Shown here piece by piece: positions 6,802 through 14,691 of a DNA stretch of 16,130 nucleotides. Origin of the DNA: CAYNJF01 sp964351745. GTDB taxonomy: Bacteria; Pseudomonadota; Gammaproteobacteria; Berkiellales; Berkiellaceae. Positions within the stretch are counted from its first letter, which is position 1; each line of letters starts with the position of its first letter. The position numbers and the translations under genes were made by a program. The stretch covers positions 1 to 16,130 of the forward strand of contig CAYGPI010000063.1 in the NCBI GenBank assembly GCA_964351745.1, written 5' to 3'. The notes under the pieces were generated by a model that saw only the letters and a program-made list of their open reading frames with translations, had not been told where the DNA came from and ran no database searches.

Positions 6802-7389
6802 ATGCAAAAAGGTGTTGAGCAAGATAGTTCTAAAGGTATTGACACTGCCCTTTTGACCCAATTTGAAGGGTTAAAGATATCGACAAGTCCAATCACAAAT
6901 ACTCAAAAATCCATTTTGGAATCCTATTTTGAAGAGGTTGCGACTGATTATATTGAGCGATTTATTGCAAGTGCACCTTTAGAAACCCAAGCCTTAAGAC
7001 GCTCCTTAGTGCTTTTGTCAACGACTTTAGATGCTGCGATCTTTAAGCAGGTGTTTGAAACGTTTTATCCTAAAGCTGAAGTCTCAGATAAATGCTTTGA
7101 ACAAAATAAATTATTTAGGAATTATTTTTTAACCTTTAATGAGTTGTGCTTAGGTCAAACAGATATTAACCACGTTTTTTACTCGAACATCTTTAACCCG
7201 AAATTATCTACAAGACAACCAGATTCTCCAACCAAACGTCACGTGATTTCAGCTTTCTTTAGAAAACAGGTTAGGCTAATGCTTGAGAGTGATCTAGTCG
7301 CAAGCCCATTCGTTGATGCCTTAAATGCTTTTGTCAAAGAGCTGAAACCACAAGTCGCTAGCTCATCGGTTCGACGAGCCTTGTTCTGA
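6802..7389 (+). CDS. Hypothetical 195-aa protein
   Basis: I do not recognise this protein. It is 195 residues, appears mostly alpha-helical, and lacks a signal peptide and membrane helix. Notable parts are an amphipathic block ILESYFEEVATDYIERF (about 38-54), an aromatic-rich middle (FEQNKLFRNYFLTFNELCLG), and a basic C-terminus ending SSVRRALF. The ATG at 6802 is the first in-frame start after a TAG, and its ribosome binding site is weak. A good promoter lies about 35 bases upstream. It precedes the GH13 gene on the same strand by 107 bases. That gap contains another possible promoter and an 8-bp-arm palindrome over this gene's stop, so the two may be read separately. The length of open frame makes it very likely real. 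Function unknown. Confidence 0.75.
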   Translation: MQKGVEQDSSKGIDTALLTQFEGLKISTSPITNTQKSILESYFEEVATDYIERFIASAPLETQALRRSLVLLSTTLDAAIFKQVFETFYPKAEVSDKCFEQNKLFRNYFLTFNELCLGQTDINHVFYSNIFNPKLSTRQPDSPTKRHVISAFFRKQVRLMLESDLVASPFVDALNAFVKELKPQVASSSVRRALF

Positions 7390-7405
7390 TAATCGCCGAT
7401 TATCA
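7387..7405. repeat. Inverted repeat over the stop of the 195-aa gene
   Basis: Eight-base perfect arms TGATAATC and GATTATCA flank a GCC centre, starting at the TGA stop codon. No T-run follows, so it is not a typical terminator. It could be a short mRNA 3' hairpin or a protein binding site upstream of the GH13 gene. Confidence 0.4.
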
Positions 7406-7496
7406 AGTCAAACAACCCTCTCGTCATTAAAGTTTACTTGAGCATATGCAAATGTGGTACAAATATAGACTGTAAAGCTCACAAACTAGGTAAAAC

Positions 7497-10031
7497 ATGA
7501 CAAAATCTCCTTCAAACAACAATAACGGCTTGCTCCGTTGCTATAACATGTTTCCTACTCATTTTGAAAATATACAAGCCATGACAGCTTATCTACCAAA
7601 GCTTCAAGAAATGGGATTTAATGCGGTTTGGCTAAACCCGATACAGCTTACTGGGCAATCACCTATGGTTAGCGGAGATCCTATCACGAGCCACTCTCAA
7701 AAAGTGAAAGGCAGTCTTTATGCCATGGCTGATTGCGACCTTATTGATCCAAGGTTTAGTGTGGTTAAGCGCGATGAAGACGGTGATATGCTTTTATTGG
7801 CAAGTCAAAGAGAGCAGCTTTTAGAGCTAGTTCCTATAGATCCGGTAGACAATGCGCTTATCAAAGAATCCAGAGCTGTTATTCTTGCTCTAAAAGATCA
7901 AATACGAAAACGTGAAACTGAGCTTAATCGACTCAAAAAAGCTTTAGATAAACTTCACTTAGATGGTGCAGATGTAACCAATACTGAGATAACCATATCA
8001 AGTATCTCTAAAAAGAAAGGAGCCCTTGAGAGATCTCTTGTTGAAGAAGAAGCGACATATCATGCCTATCTGGCCAATCATCATCAGTGTCTCTTTGCTT
8101 TAGATAGAGTGGCCTTACAAAATTTTACAAAGACTGCAAAAAGCTTAGGCCTAACCCCTATGTTTGATCTCGTTTTTAATCATGTTGCGATTGATTCACC
8201 CTATGTTGAAATGCACCCTGAATTTTTCAATCCTGATGATCGAACTTTTCCTGACACCATGGCCTTTTCATATAGCAAACTCTTGGGCTCAAGACACTCA
8301 GCGCCTATCTCAGAATCAGAGGCTGCGCGAATCTTAAGACAAATCCCCGATATCATTGATACCTTTTGGCGCCCCTTTGTCACTCGATATATCGAAGATT
8401 ATGGCTTTAGTGGCGTTAGAGTGGATTGCGTTCGCAAAGTCCCCCATCAAGTGCGCAGACCTGTCTATCAAATGATCCGTGCTTTGGTTGAAGCGCAAGA
8501 CGCGACTGTAGAGCCCATTATTCTTGAAGAAACGTTATTTTCAGATCTTTCTCCTAAAGACTATGTCGCCTTAACCCAAGATGCTGGCGCCACTCACAAC
8601 ACTGGGAGCGTCTATTACCAAGAGCGAGAATGGCATGGTGGGCTTTCCCCTGAATATAACAATGAAGATTATTATAAACATCAAACAGCCCAAAATGGCG
8701 TGATTAATTTCACTGGCAATCATGATCATGACTCCTGCGCGATGACCGTATGCAGAAAACTAGCTTTTGAGAGACTAGAAAGCAATCCTGAGCTTTATCA
8801 AGCCTATCTTGCAGAGATTAAAAGCAAAGAAGAAAAAGCGATGGCTCGCGGCCAATCTTTGGCTGATGGAACCGCGGAGCTTATTAAATCATTTTTTATT
8901 CATTATTATATCCAAGAAATCATTTTTGAGCTAAAGAACCCTGACACATTCAATGAGACAGTGCTTCGTTTTGGCAAAGCCTATCGAGACAAACTGCTAA
9001 CAAGTGCATTATCTGGCAGTGGGGGTTACTACTTGCTTTCAGGCGATGAAGTTGGCAAGCTTTCGCCCTCAAGTGTTTTCCTTCGCGACAATTCTGAAGA
9101 TATCCGCGCCCAAAAACTTTTGCGCATTTTTAGAAGCGATTATAACCCTATCGCCCAAGAAGTTCTTGAGGCCATGGCGCAAGCAACGCTCCTTAGAAGA
9201 AGCTATAAGGACATGTATTTACAAGCCTCAGCCTTTAACCAAAAGGCCATGAGAAGTAGTCTCATTGAGCAATATTTCAACGAAATTAATGCGGGCGTTT
9301 CTAATACCTTAGAAACGTTTAAAAAAATGGTTCGCGCTAGAATGAAGACTCTAAGCTCTACTCTTGATGAAGCATTATTTGAGCCCATGGAGGCTCCCAT
9401 GAACGCAAGTAACCGCTGGCATGCGCCCTCTTCTTTAGATGCTTTTACTTCAACTGATTTTTTCGCTGAAATGAATGCCATCATTGAGCGGTTGCCGCGT
9501 TCTCATCAAGCTTTTTGGTCTGAGTTGTTCAAAGCTGTGAGCGATGATTTACTGATATCTGTTAGAGTCAATGGTACTGGGTATGACGGCGACATAGATA
9601 TCATTATTTTTAATCTTAATCCTCATCGATCGATTCAGTTTGATATAGAGGACATGCATAAAATCGCCATGTGGTTCCAAAAAAGAGGCTTCCCTGAATC
9701 AAATCCTGAAGCTTTAAGAAACCCAGACTATGAAAAGGCTTATCAATGTGTGATGGGTCAAACCAAGCCTGCTAAGCTGTATTTTGGCGGCCAACTTGAG
9801 CTTTCCTCAGAGCTTACCTCTAACGCAGGTTTTGCAATCCAAGTGCTACCGAAACAAACAACTCCTGAGGCTCTCTTTGCTCCTTTGCCTAAAGCTATCG
9901 TTTATGAAACTCGAGTCCCTGATTCTCTCAGAGATCTCGTCACACAGCAATTAGGCGAATTTAACATGGCCGGCTCATCAACCATGTCGGCATCAAGCGG
10001 TGCTGGCGCTAAGGGAAAATTGAAAGCTTAA
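7497..10031 (+). CDS. Cytoplasmic GH13 (alpha-amylase superfamily) protein with coiled-coil insertion
   Basis: An 844-residue GH13-like enzyme with all four conserved blocks. A first strand AVWLNP is at 43-48. Region I is DLVFNH (224-229). Region II is GVRVDC with R308 and the predicted nucleophile D310. Region III is IILEETLF with acid/base E345. Region IV is FTGNHD with D410. The catalytic set is therefore intact, and hydrolysis or transfer on alpha-glucans is expected. The spacing RVDCVRKVP and FNHVAIDSPYVEMHPEFF recall the maltosyltransferase GlgE branch, but the subfamily is uncertain. Residues about 104-195 are an unusual insertion between the first strand and region I, with a lysine/glutamate-rich heptad stretch (123-155). 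Residues about 684-786 probably form the C-terminal beta domain. The last 20 residues are a Ser/Ala/Gly-rich tail. There is no signal peptide. AGG lies six bases before the ATG. No glycogen or trehalose gene is adjacent. Confidence 0.9.
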   Translation: MTKSPSNNNNGLLRCYNMFPTHFENIQAMTAYLPKLQEMGFNAVWLNPIQLTGQSPMVSGDPITSHSQKVKGSLYAMADCDLIDPRFSVVKRDEDGDMLLLASQREQLLELVPIDPVDNALIKESRAVILALKDQIRKRETELNRLKKALDKLHLDGADVTNTEITISSISKKKGALERSLVEEEATYHAYLANHHQCLFALDRVALQNFTKTAKSLGLTPMFDLVFNHVAIDSPYVEMHPEFFNPDDRTFPDTMAFSYSKLLGSRHSAPISESEAARILRQIPDIIDTFWRPFVTRYIEDYGFSGVRVDCVRKVPHQVRRPVYQMIRALVEAQDATVEPIILEETLFSDLSPKDYVALTQDAGATHNTGSVYYQEREWHGGLSPEYNNEDYYKHQTAQNGVINFTGNHDHDSCAMTVCRKLAFERLESNPELYQAYLAEIKSKEEKAMARGQSLADGTAELIKSFFIHYYIQEIIFELKNPDTFNETVLRFGKAYRDKLLTSALSGSGGYYLLSGDEVGKLSPSSVFLRDNSEDIRAQKLLRIFRSDYNPIAQEVLEAMAQATLLRRSYKDMYLQASAFNQKAMRSSLIEQYFNEINAGVSNTLETFKKMVRARMKTLSSTLDEALFEPMEAPMNASNRWHAPSSLDAFTSTDFFAEMNAIIERLPRSHQAFWSELFKAVSDDLLISVRVNGTGYDGDIDIIIFNLNPHRSIQFDIEDMHKIAMWFQKRGFPESNPEALRNPDYEKAYQCVMGQTKPAKLYFGGQLELSSELTSNAGFAIQVLPKQTTPEALFAPLPKAIVYETRVPDSLRDLVTQQLGEFNMAGSSTMSASSGAGAKGKLKA

Positions 10032-10048
10032 GGTTTTGGCTTACTGTC

Positions 10049-10088
10049 AGATATAAAAAACCCAGCATTGCTGGGTTTTTTTATATCT
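10049..10088. terminator. Strong bidirectional terminator between the GH13 gene and rmf
   Basis: CCCAGC and GCTGGG form a perfect stem with an ATT loop. The stem is flanked by six A on the left, seven T on the right, and further complementary AGATAT / ATATCT. It works in both directions and lies between the ends of the GH13 gene and the convergent rmf gene. Confidence 0.93.
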
Positions 10089-10100
10089 CTCTTCTTTTAA

Positions 10101-10286
10101 TTATTCGTTAAAATTTTGTCTAAATCCTGCCACTCTATCTGAATGACCCACTCGCCATCCACCCAGCCACTGGCCTTTTTCATCAGTACTTGAGTACGGA
10201 CAGAGTCCTGCTGTATGCCCCTTTAAACCGCTGTTGTAACCTTGCTTATAAGCTCTTTTTCCTAAGTCACGTTTTACTCTTTTCAT
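10101..10286 (-). CDS. rmf: Ribosome modulation factor Rmf
   Basis: A 61-residue basic protein that aligns along its whole length with E. coli Rmf (55 residues): the MKRxKRD start, the RAYKQGYNSGLKG block, LCPY, then QWLGGWR and DRVAGF. Rmf binds the 30S subunit near the anti-Shine-Dalgarno region and drives pairing of 70S ribosomes into inactive 100S dimers in stationary phase. GAGAGG five bases before the ATG is a strong ribosome binding site. The gene is alone, with a bidirectional terminator just past its stop and a long AT-rich upstream region that must hold its promoter. I cannot identify that promoter with confidence; GATAAA near 10302-10307 is one weak -10 candidate. The C-terminus is a few residues longer than in E. 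coli. Rmf is essentially confined to gammaproteobacteria, which helps place the organism. Confidence 0.93.
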   Translation of the reverse strand: MKRVKRDLGKRAYKQGYNSGLKGHTAGLCPYSSTDEKGQWLGGWRVGHSDRVAGFRQNFNE

Positions 10287-10428
10287 AAAGTACCTCTCGA
10301 TAGTTTATCTTTAATAACCGCTATTTAAACAAATATGCTCAAAAAACAGCTATTTTTCCCAAAATTGACACATGAAATCCTGTCATATGCCAAAAAATAC
10401 AAATAGGGTAACTGCAATCAACAGTCTC

Positions 10429-10456
10429 ATCTTTTATCTTTTATCTTTTATCTTAT
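10429..10456. repeat. Heptamer tandem repeat ATCTTTT, three copies plus a partial fourth
   Basis: Three perfect copies of ATCTTTT are followed by the partial copy ATCTTAT. With so few copies it may be chance or slippage in AT-rich spacer DNA. It lies about 140 bases upstream of rmf. Confidence 0.75.
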
Positions 10457-10609
10457 CACAGGCTGGCGAAAAATATAGTGAAGCTACAAAAGCACTGTGC
10501 TGCGAAACGGTATTTTTTAAAAGCAAGTATGAACCCTACTTCTATTAAGTATAAACAATATGAAAAATTTTGAAAATTAGGTGTAAATACGCACATGCTG
10601 TCCATTTGA

Positions 10610-10644
10610 TGAGATAAGCTAACCTCTTAAGTTAACTTATCTCA
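10610..10644 (-). terminator. Long hairpin just downstream of prlC
   Basis: Arms of 14 bases (T plus GAGATAAGCTAAC on the left, GTTAACTTATCTC plus A on the right) surround a seven-base loop. The single mismatch becomes a G-U pair in the minus-strand RNA. It starts 10 bases past the prlC stop. No U-tract follows, so it may protect or process the mRNA 3' end rather than act as a classic intrinsic terminator. Confidence 0.5.
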
Positions 10645-10654
10645 ATCTCAGAAG

Positions 10655-12721
10655 TTAGGCCGCTTGAGATAAACCATGGCTTTTCAATAAAGCATCGATG
10701 GTTGGCTTTCGACCTCTAAAAGCTGCAAACAAAGCACTGGGATCATCACTCCCCCCTTTCTCTAAAACTTCATTTAAAAAAGATTGTCCGGTCGTAGGAT
10801 TAAAAATGCCCTCTTCTTCAAATCTTGAAAAAGCATCGCAAGATAAAAGCTCAGCCCACAAGTAACTATAATATCCTGCAGCATAGCCGCCAGCGAAGAC
10901 ATGACTAAAACTATGCTGAAAACGATTATATTGAGGCACAGGGATCACACTAAACGCTGTGCGAACATCTGTTAAAATCTTTTCTAATGGTATGTCTTCC
11001 GGGTCACTCATATGAAGTTTAAAATCAAACAATCCAAACTCAAGCTGACGAATAATAAAGAGACCTGCTTGGAAATTTTTTGCTTTTTTCATTTTCGAAA
11101 GCAACGCCTGAGGCAAAGGCTCTCCAGTTTCATGATGACCTGAAATTAAAGCCAAAGCTTCTTCTTCCCAGCACCAATTTTCCATAAATTGACTTGGTAG
11201 TTCGACGGCATCCCAAGGCACACCATTGATGCCAGAAATAGGTGGATAATCAATTTGAGTCAACACATGATGAAGACCATGCCCAAATTCATGAAATAAG
11301 GTCACAACCTCATCATGAGTTAAAAGAGAAGGCTTATCCCCAACTGGGGGTGTGAAATTGCACGTTAAGTAAGCAACGGGATGTTGTGTACTATGCTCTG
11401 TTTTGCTGCGGACTCGACATTCGTCCATCCAAGCGCCGCCTCTTTTTTGCGGTCTCGCAAATAGATCAAAATAGAACTGTCCTCTCAATTGACCTTGCGC
11501 ATCATGCACTTCATAAAACTCTACATTTTTATGCCATGTGTCTACATCTTTTCGCGAAGTAACTTTCATGCCATAAAGTTTGGCGATAACTTGAAACATA
11601 CCTTGCATGACTTTTGTGTGAGGGAAATAAGGACGTAGCTCCTCTTGAGAGACATCAAATTTTTCTTTGCGTAATTTCTCACTGTACAAGGCAATGTCCC
11701 AGGCTTCTAAAGTTTTTAAACCATAGGATTCTTTCGCGTAATCCTTCAATGCTTGATAATCTTGCTCAGCATATTTTTTTGCCTTTTTTGCAAGCCCTTC
11801 GAGGAAACTTAAAACCTCTTCAGGGTTTTGTGCCATTTTCGTTGCTAAAGAATACTCGGCATAATGCTCAAAACCTAGTAACTTGCTTACCTTGTTACGA
11901 AGCTTAACGATCTCATCTAACAAAGATGAATTATCAAATTGACCAGCATCTGGCCCTTGATCTGAGGCGCGGGTCGCAAAAGCTTCATGCATCGCTTGAC
12001 GTAGTTTTTCGTCTTGCGCATAAGTCATCACAGCTTGGTAACTAGGATAATCCAAACCAAACCTAAACCCTTTTTGCTTTTCACTCTCTGCTTTTTCTTT
12101 GGCCGCTTTGATGGTACTTTCAGGAAGCCCCTCAAGTCTTGTCTCATCCTCAATCAGGATAAACCAGTGATCAGTGGCATCCATCACATGATCGCTAAAT
12201 TGACTTTGCTTCTTTGATAGCTCTTGCTTTAACTGAGTAAAAGATTCTCTATCTTTATCGTTTAAAGCAACACCAGCTAGTTTAAAATCTCGCAGAGCGT
12301 TTTCTATCACTTTCTTTTGTGCTTTATTAAAGTTTTGAAAAGCATCACTTTTGGATAAATTTAAATAAGCTTCATAGAGGCGTTTATTTTGACCAATTTT
12401 CGAGCCGTATTCTGAAAGCATCGGCAAACAATGATTATACGCATCTCTAAGCTGTGGCGTATTCACAACTGAATTCATATGAGAAACCGGCGACCAAGCC
12501 TTGTTAAGCTTATCATCAAGTAAATCAAGCGGCTCAATTAAGCTTTCCCACGTCTGTGCGCCACTATCTAGCACAAGCTCTATGGCATCAAGATTTTCTT
12601 TAATCAATGCCTCCATCGCAGGCTCAACTTGCTCAGGCTTAATAAGAGAAAAAGGGGGTAGAACGTGATCTTCTAACAAAGGATTAGGCACTATAAACTC
12701 CATAAATTTGACAACTGACAT
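10655..12721 (-). CDS. prlC: Oligopeptidase A (M3 family zinc metallopeptidase)
   Basis: A cytoplasmic thimet-type oligopeptidase that degrades short peptides, including cleaved signal peptides. At 688 residues it matches OpdA/PrlC (about 680). The zinc motif HEFGHGLHH is at 477-485, with H477, E478 and H481, and the third ligand is expected at E507 in GINGVPWDAVELPSQF. RGGAWMDE (427-434) and PVAYLTCNF (448-456) are further M3 signatures, and the C-terminal FAGGYAAGYYSYLWAELL block is present. The E. coli protein begins near MTNPLL, so Met7 (MEFIVPNPLL, ATG at 12703) is a reasonable alternative start. Neither ATG has a good ribosome binding site. The gene is divergent from gor across 67 bases, and a hairpin follows its stop. 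No partner gene follows it on this strand. Confidence 0.96.
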   Translation of the reverse strand: MSVVKFMEFIVPNPLLEDHVLPPFSLIKPEQVEPAMEALIKENLDAIELVLDSGAQTWESLIEPLDLLDDKLNKAWSPVSHMNSVVNTPQLRDAYNHCLPMLSEYGSKIGQNKRLYEAYLNLSKSDAFQNFNKAQKKVIENALRDFKLAGVALNDKDRESFTQLKQELSKKQSQFSDHVMDATDHWFILIEDETRLEGLPESTIKAAKEKAESEKQKGFRFGLDYPSYQAVMTYAQDEKLRQAMHEAFATRASDQGPDAGQFDNSSLLDEIVKLRNKVSKLLGFEHYAEYSLATKMAQNPEEVLSFLEGLAKKAKKYAEQDYQALKDYAKESYGLKTLEAWDIALYSEKLRKEKFDVSQEELRPYFPHTKVMQGMFQVIAKLYGMKVTSRKDVDTWHKNVEFYEVHDAQGQLRGQFYFDLFARPQKRGGAWMDECRVRSKTEHSTQHPVAYLTCNFTPPVGDKPSLLTHDEVVTLFHEFGHGLHHVLTQIDYPPISGINGVPWDAVELPSQFMENWCWEEEALALISGHHETGEPLPQALLSKMKKAKNFQAGLFIIRQLEFGLFDFKLHMSDPEDIPLEKILTDVRTAFSVIPVPQYNRFQHSFSHVFAGGYAAGYYSYLWAELLSCDAFSRFEEEGIFNPTTGQSFLNEVLEKGGSDDPSALFAAFRGRKPTIDALLKSHGLSQAA

Positions 12722-12750
12722 ATTGTAGTGGATCTGGCATCTAAGTTAAA
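12722..12750 (-). promoter_or_regulatory. Possible prlC promoter
   Basis: On the minus strand TTTAAC and TACAAT are 17 bases apart. The -10 matches five of six consensus bases, the -35 only three. The -10 touches the first possible prlC ATG (12721), so if this promoter is used, translation would have to begin at Met7. Confidence 0.3.
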
Positions 12751-12788
12751 GTAAGGCCTATTGTCTAGGCAGTCAAGTGGTGGAAAAC

Positions 12789-14138
12789 ATGAACAATTCT
12801 TTTGATCTCATCGTTATAGGCGCTGGCAGTGGTGGCATTGCTGCCGCAGTCAGAGCCAGTAAGTTAAATGCTAAAGTCTTATTAGTTGATAAAAGCGTCC
12901 TTGGCGGCACTTGCGTCAATGTTGGGTGTGTCCCTAAAAAGATTATGTGGTTTGCCAGTCATTTAAATGAGATGTTTGAAAAAGCGCCGCATTTTGGTTT
13001 TGAGCCAAAGCATCCTCAACTCAATTGGGATTTGCTCATAAAAAAACGTGACAACTACATTAATCGCATTCACCTTTCCTACCAAAAAACTTTTTCTGAC
13101 AACAACATAACATTTGCTGCCGGTCATGCCGTGTTAACCAAAAATAATGAAGTCACTGTCAATGAAACAGTCTATACAAGTGAGAACATACTGATTGCAA
13201 CTGGTGGAGAGCCAACCATCCCACGTTTACCTGGCGCGCAACACGGCATAACATCCGATGGCTTTTTTGAGCTAACAAAACCACCGATTAATGTTGCCGT
13301 TGTTGGGGCAGGTTATATCGCTGTAGAGCTTGCCGGTATTTTGCAAGGCCTCGGCTCAAAAGTTCATTTATGTATTCGACACAACCACATGCTAAGAGAA
13401 TTTGATAGCTTTGTTTCAGAGCAAGCTGAATCTTTCCTCGAGACGCAAGGTGTCCTAATCCACAAAAATTTTACTTCAATGATGGTAGAAAACCAACCCA
13501 ATGGGCAAAAACGACTTATCAGTGATGATGAGCAGCAACTGCAAGATCTTGATTGCATTATCTGGGCGGTTGGACGAAAACCTAACACTCAAAATTTGGG
13601 TTTAGCTGAGTTAGGAGTTCAAATTGATGACAAAGGCTTTATCGAAACAGACAAAGATCACAACACACACGCTAAAGGGATTTATGCTGTAGGGGATATC
13701 ACGCATCATAAAGCACTGACTCCCGTTGCCATTCGAGCAGGACGACGCCTTAGTGCCCGCTTATTTGGAGAAAAACCCCTTCCTCTAGAAGATCATCTTG
13801 TACCAACCATCTTATTTAGCCATCCTCCTATTGGCACCATTGGCTTAACAGAGTCACAAGCTAAAGAGCAATATGGAGAAAATAATATTCACATTTACCA
13901 CTCAAGCTTTAACCCAATGTTTGAAGCCTTTATGGAGAAACCTACCAAGTTTAGTGTGAAACTCATCACACAAGGCAAGGATGAAAAAATAATAGGGTGT
14001 CATATCGCTGGCCTCAATGCTGATGAGATGCTTCAAGGCTTTGCCGTGGCCATCCAAATGGGTGCCACTAAACAAGATTTTGATAATACCATTGCTATCC
14101 ACCCAACCAGCAGCGAAGAGCTCGTTCTATTAAAGTGA
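12789..14138 (+). CDS. gor: Glutathione-disulfide reductase
   Basis: An FAD-dependent reductase that regenerates glutathione from its disulfide with NADPH. From the ATG at 12789 it is 449 residues, against 450 in E. coli. The FAD-binding fingerprint DLIVIGAGSGG (6-16) is followed by the redox-active pair C42-V-N-V-G-C47 in GGTCVNVGCVPKK. The second Rossmann motif VGAGYIAVELAG is followed by IRHNHMLREFD, whose two arginines are the usual NADPH-specificity residues. The catalytic His-Glu pair lies in the C-terminal IAIHPTSSEELV. A GTG at 12777 would add four residues, but the ATG matches the family start. Upstream GGTGG is a moderate ribosome binding site. yrdA begins within a few bases of the stop, so the two form an operon. 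The redox cysteines and specificity arginines argue against dihydrolipoamide or mercuric reductase. Confidence 0.96.
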   Translation: MNNSFDLIVIGAGSGGIAAAVRASKLNAKVLLVDKSVLGGTCVNVGCVPKKIMWFASHLNEMFEKAPHFGFEPKHPQLNWDLLIKKRDNYINRIHLSYQKTFSDNNITFAAGHAVLTKNNEVTVNETVYTSENILIATGGEPTIPRLPGAQHGITSDGFFELTKPPINVAVVGAGYIAVELAGILQGLGSKVHLCIRHNHMLREFDSFVSEQAESFLETQGVLIHKNFTSMMVENQPNGQKRLISDDEQQLQDLDCIIWAVGRKPNTQNLGLAELGVQIDDKGFIETDKDHNTHAKGIYAVGDITHHKALTPVAIRAGRRLSARLFGEKPLPLEDHLVPTILFSHPPIGTIGLTESQAKEQYGENNIHIYHSSFNPMFEAFMEKPTKFSVKLITQGKDEKIIGCHIAGLNADEMLQGFAVAIQMGATKQDFDNTIAIHPTSSEELVLLK

Positions 14139-14145
14139 GGATATG

Positions 14146-14673
14146 ATGATTAGACCATACCAAAAATTGATACCGACCATAGCAGCCAGTGCGTACATTG
14201 ACGAGCAGGCAACCGTGATTGGCGATGTCACGATTGATGAGGACTCTTCTGTATGGCCATCAACTGTGCTTCGCGGCGACATGCATCACATTCGAGTTGG
14301 CAAACGAACCAGTATCCAAGATGGCACCATCGGTCACATCACACATGATGGATCCTACTCTCCTGGTGGCTTTGCTCTCATCATTGGCGATGAAGTCACG
14401 ATTGGCCACCAATGCGTTTTGCACGGCTGCACCATAAAAAACAGCTGTTTGATTGGTATGCAAAGCCTCATTCTTGATGGTGCAACCTTAGAAGAGCAAG
14501 TTATGTTAGGAGCAGGAAGCTTAGTGCCTCCAGGTAAAACATTAGAGTCTGGTTACTTATATGTTGGTAGACCCGCCATCCAAAAACGGCCTCTAACTAA
14601 AGAAGAGCTTGAATTCCTAAAGTACAGCGCTCAAAATTATGTCGATCTAAAAAATAAATATAAAGATCTCTAG
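14146..14673 (+). CDS. yrdA: Gamma-class carbonic anhydrase-like protein YrdA
   Basis: A 175-residue left-handed beta-helix protein of the YrdA/CaiE/PaaY group, usual length for the family. Hexapeptide repeats run through most of the chain (for example ATVIGDVTIDEDSSVWP). The three likely zinc ligands of a gamma carbonic anhydrase are present: a His in TIGHITH, and the pair H-x4-H in IGHQCVLHGC. The C-terminal SGYLYVGRPAIQKRPLTKEE and the helix with YSAQNYVDLKNKY are typical of YrdA. The gor stop codon runs into its ribosome binding site (TGAGGA). Two adjacent ATGs are possible; I choose the second because its spacing is better, and the first at 14143 adds one Met. Many YrdA proteins show weak or no CO2 hydration, so activity is uncertain. 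It faces aroE tail to tail, and yrdA also lies near aroE in E. coli. Confidence 0.93.
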   Translation: MIRPYQKLIPTIAASAYIDEQATVIGDVTIDEDSSVWPSTVLRGDMHHIRVGKRTSIQDGTIGHITHDGSYSPGGFALIIGDEVTIGHQCVLHGCTIKNSCLIGMQSLILDGATLEEQVMLGAGSLVPPGKTLESGYLYVGRPAIQKRPLTKEELEFLKYSAQNYVDLKNKYKDL

Positions 14674-14691
14674 ATTGAATCGCCAATCAAT

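Larger units (their letters stand above)
10287..10654. other. 368-base intergenic region between rmf and prlC
   Basis: This AT-rich stretch holds the upstream region of rmf, a short heptamer tandem repeat (10429-10456) and a long hairpin after prlC (10610-10644). A 53-codon plus-strand frame (10387-10548) runs through the repeat, but it has no ribosome binding site and I do not accept it as a gene. A TTGACA sits near 10375 on the plus strand without a good -10 partner. I see no RNA gene I can name here. Confidence 0.6.

Noticed and set aside
6698..6856. 52-codon plus-strand frame starting MNTSDFIEK
   Set aside because: It contains the likely promoter of the next gene, overlaps that gene in another frame, and has no clear Shine-Dalgarno.
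10387..10548. 53-codon plus-strand frame with a hydrophobic stretch
   Set aside because: The hydrophobic part comes from the ATCTTTT repeat. There is no ribosome binding site and no recognisable family.
14674..14691. Terminator between yrdA and aroE
   Set aside because: Only five-base arms (ATTGA / TCAAT) and no T-run, too weak to call.
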